Shown here piece by piece: positions 11,831 through 24,077 of a stretch of DNA of 64,000 nt; position 1 is the first letter of the stretch; each line of letters starts with the position of its first letter. A program made the position numbers and the translations under genes. The stretch lies in assembly GCA_047495785.1 (NCBI GenBank), contig JBLDXI010000004.1, forward strand, positions 930,001-994,000, in the 5' to 3' direction. The notes under the pieces are model-generated. The model was given only the letters and a program-made list of their open reading frames with translations. It had not been told where the DNA came from and ran no database searches. This stretch comes from Lepidodermella squamata. Taxonomy: Eukaryota > Gastrotricha.

Positions 11831-12148
11831 GTGCATGAGTAAACTCAAGTGACCATTTGAATTAACACAGGGTGACTGAACCGATGCACACAAAACAGGC
11901 CGCCCGCGCGACCCCCGTGTCATTTGGTCGAAATTCGCCTGAGTTTACACAATAGGCATGAGTGCCCGTGATTTGCTCGCTCACCTGTGTTACGCACTCA
12001 ACGCGGCGAGTTTGCGGTTTTCGGAATTCGGATCTTTAGGTGGTCATCTAAATGTATGCCCAGCCGTTTGTTCGGCAAAAATCGGGAAGTATGAGAACTC
12101 AAGGTGAGAAGTCGTAGTTTGAGTATACACGCTCCCGGCCTTAGAGGG
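11831..12148 (-). mobile_element. Inverted extra copy of a piggyBac terminal region
   Basis: About 318 bp that is nearly the exact reverse complement of the left end of the adjacent piggyBac element (12401-12716). It ends at TTAA (12149-12152) with the piggyBac terminus CCCTCTAAGGCCGGGAGCGT read on the minus strand. Together the arms make an 886-bp palindrome with a 252-bp spacer. It is probably the end of a second, deleted copy inserted head to head. Confidence 0.75.
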
Positions 12149-12400
12149 TTAACGAGCTAAAAATAGCTACATAAAAGCTAAAGTGCATGCAAAGTGCTGT
12201 TTTTAGAAGGGTATTATCACGCGACAATTTCGCAAAATTCCAAAAACGTCTGATTTGCTCAAGTTTTATATCATTAGATACAGCAAAAATCAAATAAGAT
12301 CATATAATTCGGAATTTCGGCGTAAAATAAAAACTTTTACCGGCCTAAAAGACTCTAAAAATGGCGATTTCTCGGTAAGGTGACTAAGAGGCAATTTTAA

Positions 12401-15400
12401 CACTCTAAGGCCGGGAGCGTGTATACTCAAACTACGACTTCTCACCTCGAATTCGCATACTTCCCTATTTTTGCCGGACAAATGGTTAGGCCCACTTTCA
12501 GATGACCACCTAAAGACCCGAATTCCGAAAACCGCAAACTCGCCGCGTTGAGTGCGTAACACAGGTGAGCGAGCAAATCACGGGCACGCATGCCTATTGT
12601 GTAAACTCAGGCAAATTGTGACCAAATGACACGGGGGTCGCGCGGGCGGCCTGTTTTGTATCATCGGTTCATTCACCCTGTGTTAATTCAAATTGTCACT
12701 TGAGTTTACTCATGCACTCTGTCAATAAATGTTTAAAATAAATTTTTTACATTATTTTAAGTACAACTTTTTATGAGTATGATGAGAAATTAAGACACTC
12801 GCAGCTTTTACGTTGTTACGTTATACCTACCATGCAAAATGGGAAATAAAAGAACCGCCTCGAGTAGAAACATGAACATTGTCGATATTCATTTACCGAC
12901 ATTTCCGTCATCCTAACTTTTCGTAATTCATGGATGCGGCTGAAAAGCAGCAAGTCTACAGCATGGTTGAATCCGATGAGATCGGTTCAACCGATTCCGT
13001 GCTCTCGTCATCGGACGATGATCTTGACCGGCCACTGGCTGACTTCAAGGTGCCTGGACAGGCCAAATGGCAAATGCTGAATGAAGATCGCCAACTGCAC
13101 ATCGAAAAATGCGACCTGAAAAGTCGCCCCACCGACGACTTTGTAACACGAGTCGAGGCGCTAAGCAAAGGTAGGTAGTTAGCTTTATACTAATCCGAAT
13201 TATATGTTCTTTTCTATAGGTATCTGATATTGCGTCGCTTTGGAAAGACGAATGGCAAGCCGAGTGGTCGGCTGATCCTCAGGCAAGCACCAGCAAGCAG
13301 GCATCGCACGATGAAGATACCAACGGGGAGAGCGGCAGCAAGAAAACGGCCAGCGATACCGCCAAGAAGGCCGAGCCGAGCGCCGACAGTGGTGATGACG
13401 AAACCGGCGAAGTTACAAGTGGCACGACCGTCAAGAAGCGCAGCACCACGACCGCCACCAAGAATACCGCCAGCAAGGCCGCCCAATGTGACTACGACGG
13501 CAGCGACGAAGATGATGAACTAAAACCGAAGAATTCTAAGAAAACTGTAAAACGCGATCGAGCTGGCGGTTCGAAGCGCGCTGAGAAGCGGAAACCGAAA
13601 ACCGACGAGCGTTACTCGAAGGTTCTGCCGATTTTTCTTCTGATGTTTCCCGTGATATCGATGTTGGTTACTGAAACCAGCCGGTACGCGGCGCAGATGT
13701 ACGCTAAGAACCCCGGAATCGGCTAATTTGTTGCAACAAATGTTCACGAAGTCTTCTGTTTTTTGGCGTGTGCTATAGCCATGGGTATCGTCAATTTACC
13801 GTCGGCCAGGCTGTATTGGGAAAGTTCCGATTCAATGCTGTACCAGCCGTACTTCGCCAAGATCATGTCGCGCGATCGTTTTAAGCAACTAGTGCGTTTT
13901 CTGCGACGACGCCGCCCTACCTCGAAACGACCCTGAATATGACAAGATCCACAAGGTTCGGGCGTTTCTCGACCGTTTGCGAAACGCTTGGCTCGCGAAC
14001 TTTGAAATCGGTGCTCAGGTTCGTACAATAAGCTTTTTGTTATTTTTTTACTGAAATTGTCTATGCTCATCAGGTTGTCGTCGACGAGCAAATGGCCGCA
14101 TTCAAAGGTCGAACAACCCTCAAACAGTATATGCCGGCTAAGCCCGTCAAACGCGGGCTCAAGTTTTTCGCTCTGGTAATCTGGTAATTATTTTTCAGGC
14201 GATATTCTAATATTTTTTTGCAGTTGGCACCGACGATTCGGAAGCGGGATTGGCCGAGCGTATCGTATGGCGGTTGGCGACGGCGATTGCTGGCTACTGG
14301 CGCGTCCTCTACATGGACAATTGGTTCACGTCTTTACCGCTGTTAAATCACCTATTGGGCAACAAAATCCATTCGGCTGGGACTGTTCGAGCAAACCGGG
14401 CTGGTCTCGACTTGGCTGTTCCGATGAAGAAAACCTCAAAGACCGAACGTGGCGCAATGCGATTCAAATTTTTCGGCAATGTCTTTTTCGCTTCATGGCT
14501 CGACAACCGCGTCGTTAATTACCTGTCGACTTGCCACACTGGATCTGCGACCGCAAATATCGAAAGACGAGGCAAGGATGGTAAGAAAATTGAAGTGCCT
14601 TGCTCACCGGTGTCGGTCGACTACCAGCAGTTCATGCGCGGCATTGACGTCGCTGATCGTCCTCGCGAGAGCTAAGACAATTGCACCCTGCCCAGCAAGA
14701 AGTGGCACCGGCCAGTCGTCTTCTACGGCTTGTAAACCGCGATAAACAACGCCTTCATTGCCTACAAGCAACTTGCGAATTGTCCCAACTACCCGTCTCT
14801 GCTGTTTCGTCGCCGTCTTATCGACGAGCTGCTTGCCGCAGGAATGTCGCGTCAGCGAGCAGTGGCTCGGAGGCACAAAATTCACGAAAACATCGACGCA
14901 ACAACCGTGACTGACGCTTGGAAAGATGGCGGACGTTGGCCTCGGCACATCGGCAATTACCCCGGCACTCAGCGCACTCGTATGCGCCAGTGTGCGCTAT
15001 GTGCGGCCACGAAGCCTCTTGGCAGCCGAATTCCGGCATCAGCGTACGAATGCCAGGTCTGCGACGTTGGGCTGTGCATCGATCCTTGCTTTCAGCAATT
15101 CAGACCTCACGCCGGCTGATTTTTCACCATTTTTATCATGAATAAATGAACCCATTTTGAGTAAATACATGTTGATCAGAGTAATTTTCAGCGCGTATTG
15201 TGTTGACTCAAGTGCGAGTTTTTACAAATTATGAAGTGTAAGTAAACTCAAGTGGTTACTTAGTTATAATCGGTTTTGAGTGTCGTAAAAATCGCCAATC
15301 CAAAACATCACCCCCTAAACTGAGTTCATACAAGTTGCAGCTTAGTTAACTCAAAATGAGTGATTTTTCCCCAATGAGTATACTCAAATTGTCAAAACTA

Positions 15401-15422
15401 AGACGCTGCCGGCCTTGGAGGG
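12401..15422 (+). mobile_element. piggyBac-superfamily transposon, 3.0 kb, degenerate
   Basis: Flanked by TTAA at 12397-12400 and 15423-15426, the hallmark piggyBac target duplication. Terminal inverted repeats are CACTCTAAGGCCGGGAGCGT on the left and, inverted, CCCTCCAAGGCCGGCAGCGT on the right. Repeated GAGTATACTCA and AACTCAAGTG-like motifs lie just inside both ends. It carries the broken transposase described separately. Confidence 0.9.
12930..15119 (+). pseudogene. piggyBac transposase, broken
   Basis: The order of parts matches piggyBac transposases (DDE_Tnp_1_7). An acidic/basic N-terminal region comes first, then the segment with NLPSARLYWESS and MSRDRFKQLVRFLR, then VVVDEQMAAFKGR (first catalytic Asp), YMDNWFTSLPLL (second) and GIDVADR (third). 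A C-terminal cysteine domain is intact at about 14980-15110 (QCALC, YECQVC, LCIDPCF). The frame is lost several times: a TAA at 13724-13726, a shift near 13900, a TAA within the FYGL-TAINNAFIAYK segment near 14735, and missing sequence around 14176-14223. GT-AG gaps at 14019-14073 and 14176-14223 may be real introns, but the phases across the second do not fit. All three Asp are visible, so the source element was probably active; this copy is dead. Confidence 0.85.
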
Positions 15423-15970
15423 TTAAAAAAGTTGGAAAAAATCGTATTGTAAGACGGGACTCATTCGATAGAGGAGCGCTCCTAGTATTTCGGAATATTT
15501 TTCTGAAATTTGTGGGAAATGAAAGATTTTCTCTGGGAATTTTAGAAAATTAGATAAAATCAGAAAAATCTCTATGGTCGGATAGGGCGATGAGTGAATA
15601 AAAATGAAAACCACGTGTTGGTGTGAATTTAGAAAGATCGTTACCTTCCGATCTTTATTGAGTTGTCTATGCTAAAAAGGGTGAATTGTTTCCTGTGTGC
15701 TGTGCAGCCTATGGTGTAGGATCGATTAAAACCATAAATTTTTGATATTATTTCACTTTTATTTATAGTTTGTGCCGGATTGCGTCCATTTTTCGTTTAT
15801 TACTTTCTTCACAAATCATAATAAAATGGAAAATGCTTTAAAACTGTACTTAACCAGGAGAAGCACAGACTTGAACTCTTCCAGACGCGTCGAAGGAGAA
15901 ACAGACACGTGACACGTTCCATCGCACCACATGGAATGTCGACCTAAAAAATATAAAACAAAACAACAAC

Positions 15971-16041
15971 AACGCACCGTCATTCACGTCATTCCATAGC
16001 GCCATTCATACAACTTTTACAAAATTCATATCGCGAATTTT
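15971..16041 (+). promoter_or_regulatory. Conserved upstream block of the lectin family, copy 5
   Basis: Contains CGCACCGTCATTCACGTC, further CATTC motifs and ATACAACTTTTACAAAATTC, ending about 35 bp before the ATG at 16074. It is nearly the same as the inverted block at 3999-4057. Confidence 0.5.
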
Positions 16042-17468
16042 TAAATTATTTTTTCCAAGGCTCATTGGATCAGATGGTTTCGTATCACTGTGCTCTGCTG
16101 CTAACCCTATTGCTGGCGTCAAGTGACCCGGCTTCGGGTAAAGAGTTGAACTGGGTCCGCTGCTTCTCGCAGTTTAGCAACCGATTCACCAACTGCGTAC
16201 CAGCTGCCGATGGCTGTAATCCACTCACCGAATACCAGGTTTTCAAGGATTAACTGTCAATCGGTAACCTGATGGCTAATAAATGTTTCATTATACGGTG
16301 GGGCGGCAGTTTTCGAACAACTGGCGTCTGCAACACAGGGGTTAGTTTTACTCTTCAGTTTATTGTTTGTTATTTAATTCCCCTGTTTCCCCCGATCTCC
16401 GTTTTGCGTACCTGGAAACATTGGCTGTAACAACCCTGGCGATATGAATGTAAGCTCGTAAAGAGCCTCGTTTCATTAACCAATCATTCACAATCATACA
16501 TCAAATTTCATTGCTATATCGTAATAATGTTGTTTATTGTATAAATATTCGCTGCAGACGTTCTGGTTTAACGATCAGAATGCGACGTTGAGCTTGAAAT
16601 ACAACCTCAACGAATGTGAGAAACAGAAAGCTGCATTCGGGGTGAGAATTCGGGAAACGTGGTCATTACGCATAGCTCTTTGTATTTTTATCATTCCAGA
16701 CTTTGAAATTCCGGCGCTGTACGTCGAACAACGTCATCAAAACGTGTGTTCCGGATCCTTATTCCTGCCCCAACAACTTGGTGCGTCATTTTCGCAATCA
16801 TTGGTCTCGTATTTTTGATTCTTGGTTTCGCTTCGCCTACAGGTTACTGAATCAACAGTGTATCCCGACCTTGCGTCTTGCACCAATGGAACAGGTTTGT
16901 GAAATTGATTTTTTTTCATCCAGGGCTGCAAAACATGAAAAAATGGCGAGCCTAGTGCGCGAGAAATATTTAAATAATTCGCTAGTTATTCGAAGGAAAA
17001 TTTGCTGAAATGGGTCAAAATTAGCGGGAAATTTTCAGAAAGTGCGCATGAAATTTCGCAGGTTTGCAGCTATAAAATGAGAATTAAATTGCATATTCAT
17101 AAGTATATATCGATGATTTTGCGCTATAAGGAGCCAATGAAAAAATTCCTATCCAGAGTACTACGCACTATAAATAGTACTACGCACACATGTAGTAAGA
17201 TATAGCCCATTGTATTCTGTGTGAAAAAAATATAAAAAAATAAAACAAATAATGACCAACAAATATCTTCGATATTGCGGTCATTCTGAGGTATCTGCGC
17301 TGGGAATTCCGCGATAATCATGGCGGAAACGTTTCAGAAACTCATGGACTGAATCGTTCTTAGACAGCTCGAGTAAAACACAGTACAAACTCTCAACAAT
17401 AAGCTTGTTTTAATAATTTTGAAACGCTTTCAAGTAGTCATATCCTTTCAAGTTTCGAGGGCGTAATG

Positions 17469-19272
17469 TCACGGCGGAGGTTTAGCGTCAATGCTGCAAG
17501 CAGTAGGTTTGTCTGCGTCTTCTTCGTAAGCCGTTATGACTGAGCGATAAGCTTCTGGAATGGTGCCTTTGTTGACCATTTCGATGAGATCCTTCTTAAG
17601 ACTGGATTCGATCGGCAATCGCTTTTCGTATTTTTGAACAAGTTGGAAAGGAAACAAAATGACGTCTTTGTTGTAGCGCTTGGCGACGAAAGTATGAAAA
17701 GCCAAGTCAAAAGTTTTCTTGGTTTGGAGATAATTACGGTAGTCTTTCTCGTATCTGAACCAACATGGCTCCGACCATTTAACATCATTTTTCTGTTCGT
17801 CTTGCAAATACTGAGCGAACTTTTGCGACTTGTCAAAGCTGAAGAAGCTTGCAAATTGCATTTCAGTTATGCTGTATGGTTTCACTTTCAAGCGGTTTGG
17901 CGTTTCCTCACCGAACACTTCGAGTCTCAGATCAGCATCAATCGGAGCCTTCCGCGACGCGGCCACGATTTCTCTCCATTCCTTTGAATAGCTGATGTTG
18001 ACTCGTTTCTTAGCTTCCCTTTCAATAGTGGCATGCACGGAATCACATTCCATTTGCGAGTGGCCCGGCTCGAAAAACTTGTGATCGATGACTTTGAGAT
18101 TACCTTTGCAATTGGACAAGGCCGCGAATAAAGCGTTGACAATGTACTGAGATTTGTTTTGGCTTCCAGTGCTGTCGCTCCATAGAATCAACTGCTCAAC
18201 TTCGTCAGGAATCATTTCAGTGATGAATTTATAGAGACATGAACCAACTTCATCCGTCCCACGACCCCCTTCTGTTTGATCCCACATGAAACAGTAGACA
18301 TCTTTTGATGAAGTATCGTAGAAAGTCAGGTTTGAGGTGTGGAACTTTTTTTTGTAAATTATCGAGCAGCAAGGGCTTTCGAGGATTGACTGCATATCAA
18401 ACTGGATGCACAAGATCAATCCTTTCGACTGTTTTGCTAGAATTTTGTCAGCATTCTTGGCACCTCTTGCATTTCTCTGTTGGATTCGTGGTTTCGTTTC
18501 TCCACGATCACTTCATGGGTGAACAGTTCATCCGGCAAAGTCGCAAATCGTGTGCATTTCTTGCAGGTGTCCTTCCTGGGATGACTGAAAGCGAGATTGG
18601 GAAAAGATCTCTTGAATATGGATCGGTAAGTAGCGTATTTGACGGGTTTCTCATCAGTTTTGGTGTACTATGCATTACATTCTATGCATTTCCCTCAGAT
18701 TGAGCGCGGACCCGAGATATTGCTTGCTAGTTTGACTTCTCGCATAATGACTGTCTAATCGCTCGAAAGAAGTGATGTGCTGATAAACAAATTTGTAAGA
18801 ATTATCGCTGGTGGTATTCGGCGGCTTATGGTGACCGCGTTGATCTGGTATGATGTAGAAGCCGTCTTCGACTTTTTTCTCAACAGTTGTGTTTATAAAA
18901 GCGCGAGTTTCATCGAGCGCCTTCAGAAAGAAAGACCTGCATACTTCGAATGACTTCCCTAGATTGTGAAGGCGAAGGGGTTGCCAAGTAGTTGCCTGGT
19001 AAGTAATAATCAAATCTTCGAGGACCATTCTCTCGTTTCTTTTTATAACTGACGTAACGGTTGATGAATGCTCGTCTAGCGTCGATAGATGCTCGGGACC
19101 AGTAAGTGTTAAAGCATTGTTTGACTGAATTTTCATTGAATTTCAAGGAGCATTTACGCCAGCAACCACACTTGAAGTAAACAGGCTTACGACCGGAATT
19201 AAACTTAGCGCCAACCCCTTTATCTGACTGACGGTAGGGTTTTCCAGAGTTGCGCTTGAGTTTTCTTTCCAT
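17469..19272 (-). pseudogene. Decayed DDE-type transposase-like gene of a family I cannot name
   Basis: Frames on the minus strand join into one protein of about 600 residues, read from 19272 leftwards. A basic N-terminus comes first, then CRSFFLKALDETRAFINTTV, PDQRGHHKPPNT, FERLDSHYARSQTSKQYLG, and a segment with PRKDTCKKCTRFATLPDEL. The long 3' part (18419-17469) contains LWSDSTGSQNKSQYIVNALF and FFEPGHSQMECDSVHATIE. The combination RGxH, SHY, PRxDTCxxC, GQNK-like and HxFFEPGHSxME is one I associate with transposon-derived proteins expanded in some cnidarians and hemipterans; the Asp and Glu spacing suggests an RNase H-like DDE nuclease. Frame changes near 18990 and 18680 and a stop near 18435 show it is dead. 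The family assignment is from memory and needs a profile search. Confidence 0.6.
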
Positions 19273-19689
19273 CGCTTGTTAGGATGGGCGGTGCCTAGAA
19301 TCCACTATCCCCGGAGGAAACTGTTTCAGCCAATTGTCGTTATCAGTCATCAGCTCAAATCGTTGTTAAAAATGAAACGTTAAATGCTTTAGTCCTAAAT
19401 GTGATGACAAGCGTTATAAATTAAAATTTCAAGGATAGAAAACAAGGGAGTTGTCGAAAGCCGAATGGCCAATCTGAGAAGTTCTGTTCTTGATCTAAGG
19501 CTGTATGACCTCAGATTTACAGCTACCGATGAAGGATTGCCCAACTAAGTAAAGATGGAAGTTAAAGTGGCCAGTAATCGGGAGCTTTATGTCATAACAA
19601 AGCGATAGGTTCACTTTGTATATTGCTGTGAAAGGTATTTATCAGCCAAAACATAAACCATAAATTTCAATGAATCGCGTTAGTTTTTA

Positions 19690-20040
19690 CTGCAGCAGAA
19701 ACTAGGGATGGGGTTATCCCAGTCGTATAAAAGCTGACACTAGCACGTGAGTAGCATGTGATCGAGCGGCCTAGGCATCTCAAAATCACCGGGTCAATCC
19801 CAATAACCGCAACATCAATCATCTATGCATTGAATGCGGCGTTTATCAAGCTGACAGGAAGGGTTGACAGGAAGCGTAAAACCGCCAAGCAAATCCTCCC
19901 TTCTGGAATGGGCCGCCATTCACCGGTAATATATGGTAAAGATGTGGCTACTCAGCGGCCAAAGCAATCATGGGAATAGTCGGCTCCTAAGCATTGTGAA
20001 GATGGCATGCGTCTGATACCAAATGCTAAATTTTATAAGG
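19690..20040 (+). repeat. Possible tRNA-derived SINE
   Basis: Around 19758-19805 the sequence has TGATCGAGCGGCCTAGGC, resembling a serine/leucine tRNA A box, then ACCGGGTCAATCCC about 25 bases on, resembling a B box with a one-base deviation. A body of unrelated sequence follows. This is the layout of a tRNA-headed SINE, but poly-A tail and target duplication are not clear. Confidence 0.3.
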
Positions 20041-22789
20041 CAATAAAGAGTACTTCTGGTTAGATCTAATTAAGAGACTGTTTGGATTGTTCGTAAGGCT
20101 TCGACCTTCGACCGTAAGTAGATTGTAGGATTCACGCACGATCGATAAGTCCATAGTTTCCGTCCAAGTAGCTAGGCGGAGTTTGAGTCCCAAACCGACA
20201 AACTTGGCTTTCTATCTTTGATCAGAAGTTGTGTTGGGTTTTGTAGGTGGTTGTTTGAGGAAAAGGGCGATAGTTTCAAATTATCCAGGAGCCCAAACCA
20301 CATTATCAGCTTGATAAACGCGACAACAACGAAATAATGGAATATTTTCCTAACAGAGTAGCCAGCAGCCACTTTCGGAATCTCAGCCAAAACAACCTTT
20401 CTACCCTATTTTTGCTGAAACCTCAAAACAGGAGTTCAACTTTGTGGTAAGCTCAGATTTCACTAAACTCCTAAAGAATCCTAAAGAAGCCTCTATCAAT
20501 CTATCGGAGATTCTAATCATTCTAGAAGAAAATTATGCTGCGATTTAGAATGGATAACTATGGAAAACATTCCTACTCCGTCCCATGAACAGACCAGGTC
20601 AGAATGACTAAAATCGTGGGTAATTTAAAGCACATGCTTTCAATGTCCTACTTTCAGCACAAATGATGCGGGAGATCTAAGAAAGAATGATGATAAAAAT
20701 GAAAAAACAAGAGAACAAAATGCGCAAATATACCATATTACTGCGGAAGAATCGATCGCTCTCGTCTGAGTGCATTCTCTTGTGCATGCACCAAAATGCT
20801 ATTAGCCCTGTGTATAACCATATACTCGCATATACTCCGCACAGCTTTTATGGGCGTATATCAGAATGCAGCCTATCGGCCTGTTTTAGCGCAAAACCAT
20901 CGATATGAACAAAAAACAAAAAATATGCTACTAGGATGAAATGTCACTAGGAGAAATCTTATAGGAGAAATACGGTATTACAAAATTTTCAAAATTTAGC
21001 CAGTGAGGTTTGTGGATCAGCAAAGTGGGCAGCGCACCGAAAAGGATCCTCTGGCTGGGGCTATTGTGTGCTACTAATTTTTTAAATTAAAGGCGGAATT
21101 TTGGACACCCCTCTAGGATATGTATAGTTATTTGGAAAAGCACAGACATTTCGTTTTCGTCAAGATACTGTTTCAACAATTAAACAAAATTGAAATTATT
21201 TCCGACCGAGAATTAGGGCATTGTTATATTTTATTGACTTGATTTACCGCTTCAATCAGGGACCTTCTTGAATTGATCATTAGCAATCTTTGTCCCGTTT
21301 TTCGTGCTCCATTCCAATATTTCAATTTCCCTAAAAGAACTCTATTTTCTATCGCCAAGTAGTTCTATCGGTTTTATTTGCTAAAAGCGAGTTAGGCATG
21401 ATTTAGGCGCTTTGTTTTCGTGTTTTGAAGTCACGCTGCCTGTGAGCGAGAAGCCGCTGTTTCGACTCGACAACTGGCAAATTCAACGGCTGCCGACCAC
21501 AAAGCACTGGCTGCTTGGCTAACAATGAAACTCAGCAATATTCGGCTAATGTGTTCATCAACTATGATCGTTGCCTGCTCGGAGTGAGTCTATTCTAATT
21601 TACTCGCATTTGATGTATAATTTTATATTTGAACAGAACGCGGTTTCATGCATTGATTCGTCTAACCGAAGTTCATGCTATGCGGCCTGCCCGCAAGACC
21701 AAACCCAGGTGAAACTTGGTTATTGAAAACTCGCACATCAAAGTTTCTATGAGTGATCCTAAAACAGGTTAAGCTCTTCTCCGACTCGCAATATTTTCAA
21801 CTGAAGTGCATCAATGAGAAATCGCCCAAGGTGAGTTCGAGCATCCTACTTCGCGCACTGGCGTGGCGTGAGGGAGCACTGTATTATCACCTGGCTTTTT
21901 TACTCACTCTAAAAAATCAACAAAGGTCTGTTAGTCATAAATAAGGATTAAGATTTAGGCAGATCTTAAATATTAATATATTAAATATATTAAATGGATA
22001 AAAGCGCTTTCAATAAAGTTTTGCCAACTCGGTCGAAAAATGCTAATACTAAAAAAATTAAGAAAACATACCATTTTACTTACTGTCCTATGACAATTTT
22101 AGCCGGCTGCGTATTTCCGTTGCGTTGACAACAGCGATGGCGCCGTTCACTGCGTAGCAGAGTCGACAGGCTGCAATGCGGCAACTCAGCTTCGAATTCC
22201 GGCTAATGTGGTCTATCCGGACGAGGACACGTGCAAGAATGCGACCAAGAAGTACACGGCGGTGGGTTATGCGGGTCCCAGAGCTAACAGCATGGCTAAA
22301 TGCGTCGAAGTCAATGCTACGTTGGCGACGATTAGGTCTGACGCGGAGCTGGTTGCTGCTAAACAAGCGCTGACGGCGAGGGGGGCTGTTAGCGGTTGGA
22401 TCGCTCTCACTCGCCAAAACGGTGAATTCAGATGGGATGATGGATCCAGTTTCACTTACGTCGATACGCAATGGAAAGCTGGTGATGGCGACTGCGTTAA
22501 ACTTGTATTTATAAACGCCAATGGAAGTGATGTCCCAGTCGGTGATTACTACTATGAGCTCAGTGGTTGTGAGAGCTATACACGCAGTGTCTTATGCGAG
22601 TCGTTTTAATGAAACACTTTTATTCTGAACATATCCTGGTGAGATCGTGAAAAGCCGAAGTAAAACAATCATATTTGGGGAGATAATATGCATCTGACAC
22701 GTTACAAGTTGATTGATTTTCAGCAATGGCCAAGATCGACGGCGTATAACTCGCGAATAAAGTATGTGGCATAATCGAACGATGAATTC

Positions 22790-24077
22790 TTGATGAATCT
22801 GGAAAAATGTCTGGAAAACAGATTTCGATTCCTACCTATAACTATTGAAATTGCAAGATTGTGCCTCAACGAGTTATCCCGTACGAAGCCAACTACAGCA
22901 GCCGATGGTGTACCGGAATGTGTGCTTAAAGCAACTGCCGGGATATTAGCCCCTCACGTCGGTGTAATTTTCAACAAAATACTAGCAGAAAATCGAATTC
23001 CCGAAATTTGGAAAGTCGCCACCGTAAAGCCGCTCTTCAAAGACGGGGACAAGGAACTGATTAGCAATTACCAGCCTATATCCATTCTTTCCCCGCTTTT
23101 CGGAACCTGCGAACGCTGTCTAGCCATCCAAATTAAGCAATGCCTCCACGAATCGAAGTTTCTCTCCTCAGCTCAATTCGGATTCCGCCGCTATCATTCA
23201 ACCGACACATGCCTCGCAAAAATGTCTAACGACTGGCATCAAGCTATCAATAATCAATAAGGGTTTAACTGTAGCAGTGCTTAGCAAACAGCAGCAAACA
23301 GAAGCTGCAGCAAACAGGGTGCGATCTTCGATCCCCGAGCTCCCAGGGATGGAAAAAATTTATTTGCCAAAATGACGAGTCTTTTCGGCTAGTAACCGAG
23401 CGAAGCGAGAAAATTTTGGAGATTTTCCACTAAAACACGCCCCAGAACCTTCCAAAATTAACAAAACAGTGGGATAAATTCTTATTTTGTTGTCTGGCCC
23501 GGCCGAGCTGGGAGGATGATCCCCCACATCCCCCTGAAAGTCGCACACTGGCAGCAAAACCCCGCCGGAATAATTTCATCTCTAAGAAGCGCAGGATTCG
23601 ACGAAAACTCACTGGACCTTTATGTCCAGCTACATCTTAGGGCGAACACAAATAACTAAAATCAACAGTCGATCATCTTCACCAGCTGATATCAACTATG
23701 GCGTACCGCAAGGCTCCGTACTCGGACCTCTCCTCTTTACAATTTACGTGAACGAAATCGCGGTGATATCCTCTAGTTCGAATATAGTTCAATATGCCGA
23801 CGATATCACCATCTACTTCGCAGCTTGCTTTTCGCTGAATATTTTGTAGAAGAGTGACATAAATTTGTTACAAGTCGGCCAAAACTGGGTGGAGGGTGAT
23901 TTTGCACATTCGTATTGCACATATAACAGTTGTATAATTAGTATCGGCGTAGAAGTAGTCGAGAGAAACTCAGCCGTCAAATTTAACATCAGCAACCCAC
24001 TGCGCTGCCTCGAAAGTGAAACTCGATTCATCATGCCATTTGAATGCGCAGTTATGCCGGGTTTGAGAGATTTATAA
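22790..24077 (+). pseudogene. Non-LTR retrotransposon reverse transcriptase fragment, interrupted
   Basis: Two frames show reverse-transcriptase blocks. The first (22790-23260) has TTAADGVPECVLKATAG, WKVATVKPLFKDGD, SNYQPISILSP and SAQFGFRRYHSTDTCL, the fingers and early palm of CR1/Jockey-type enzymes. The second (about 23590-23850) has GVPQGSVLGPLLFTIYVNEI and the catalytic YADD in QYADDITIY. Between them lies a dispersed repeat (23262-23590) in place of the block that normally carries the first catalytic Asp. No endonuclease domain or ORF1 is attached, and the C-terminal part is not recognisable beyond about 23860. It is a dead 5'-truncated LINE copy, just downstream of the lectin pseudogene. 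Confidence 0.8.
23262..23590. repeat. Dispersed repeat inserted in the LINE, copy A
   Basis: Contains AACCGAGCGAAGCGAG, GGAGATTTTCCACT and CTGAAAGTCGCACACTG. The same blocks occur in order at 52655-52805. It splits the reverse-transcriptase frame, so it arrived after the LINE. Confidence 0.6.

Larger units (their letters stand above)
16920..20930. mobile_element. About 4 kb transposon-derived insertion in intron 6 of the gene at 16074
   Basis: Comparing this intron with that of the paralog at 33344 shows the sequences match up to about 16915 and again from about 20950. The material between is extra here. It holds the decayed transposase at 17469-19272 and a possible SINE at 19690-20040. I could not find clear inverted termini or a target duplication, so borders are approximate within tens of bases. 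Confidence 0.65.
16074..22609 (+). pseudogene. Ten-exon cysteine-module/lectin-like gene with several lesions and a 4-kb insertion
   Basis: Exons: 16074-16238; remnant 2 near 16298-16340; truncated 3 near 16398-16450; 16558-16641; 16700-16780; 16843-16894; 21431-21583; 21637-21708; 21768-21830; 22103-22609. Exon 1 starts MVSYHCALLLTLLLASSD, and exon 10 keeps a complete module 6 and lectin-like domain ending SVLCESF. Three independent defects are visible against intact paralogs. The exon 2 acceptor AG reads GG. The first half of exon 3, with a cysteine, is gone. Exon 7 is 153 instead of 161 bases, lacking eight bases between two CCG triplets, which shifts frame and removes the module 4 RC. Intron 6 also carries about 4 kb of transposon-derived sequence. 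Exons 8-10 are well preserved, so decay looks fairly recent. Confidence 0.85.

Noticed and set aside
13214-13523. Long frames on both strands rich in Ala, Arg and Pro
   Set aside because: Shadows of the low-complexity N-terminal part of the piggyBac transposase; no independent signals.
16030-16074. Upstream in-frame TTG starts for the lectin-family first exons
   Set aside because: Frames can be extended to TTG codons, but the ATG gives a standard signal peptide in every copy and is conserved.
21866-21884. Solo pogo-like terminus (GAGGGAGCACTGTA)
   Set aside because: Only one end is present and the paralogous intron reads GAGGGGCGTCACC here, so it may be chance or a deletion remnant; not counted as an element.
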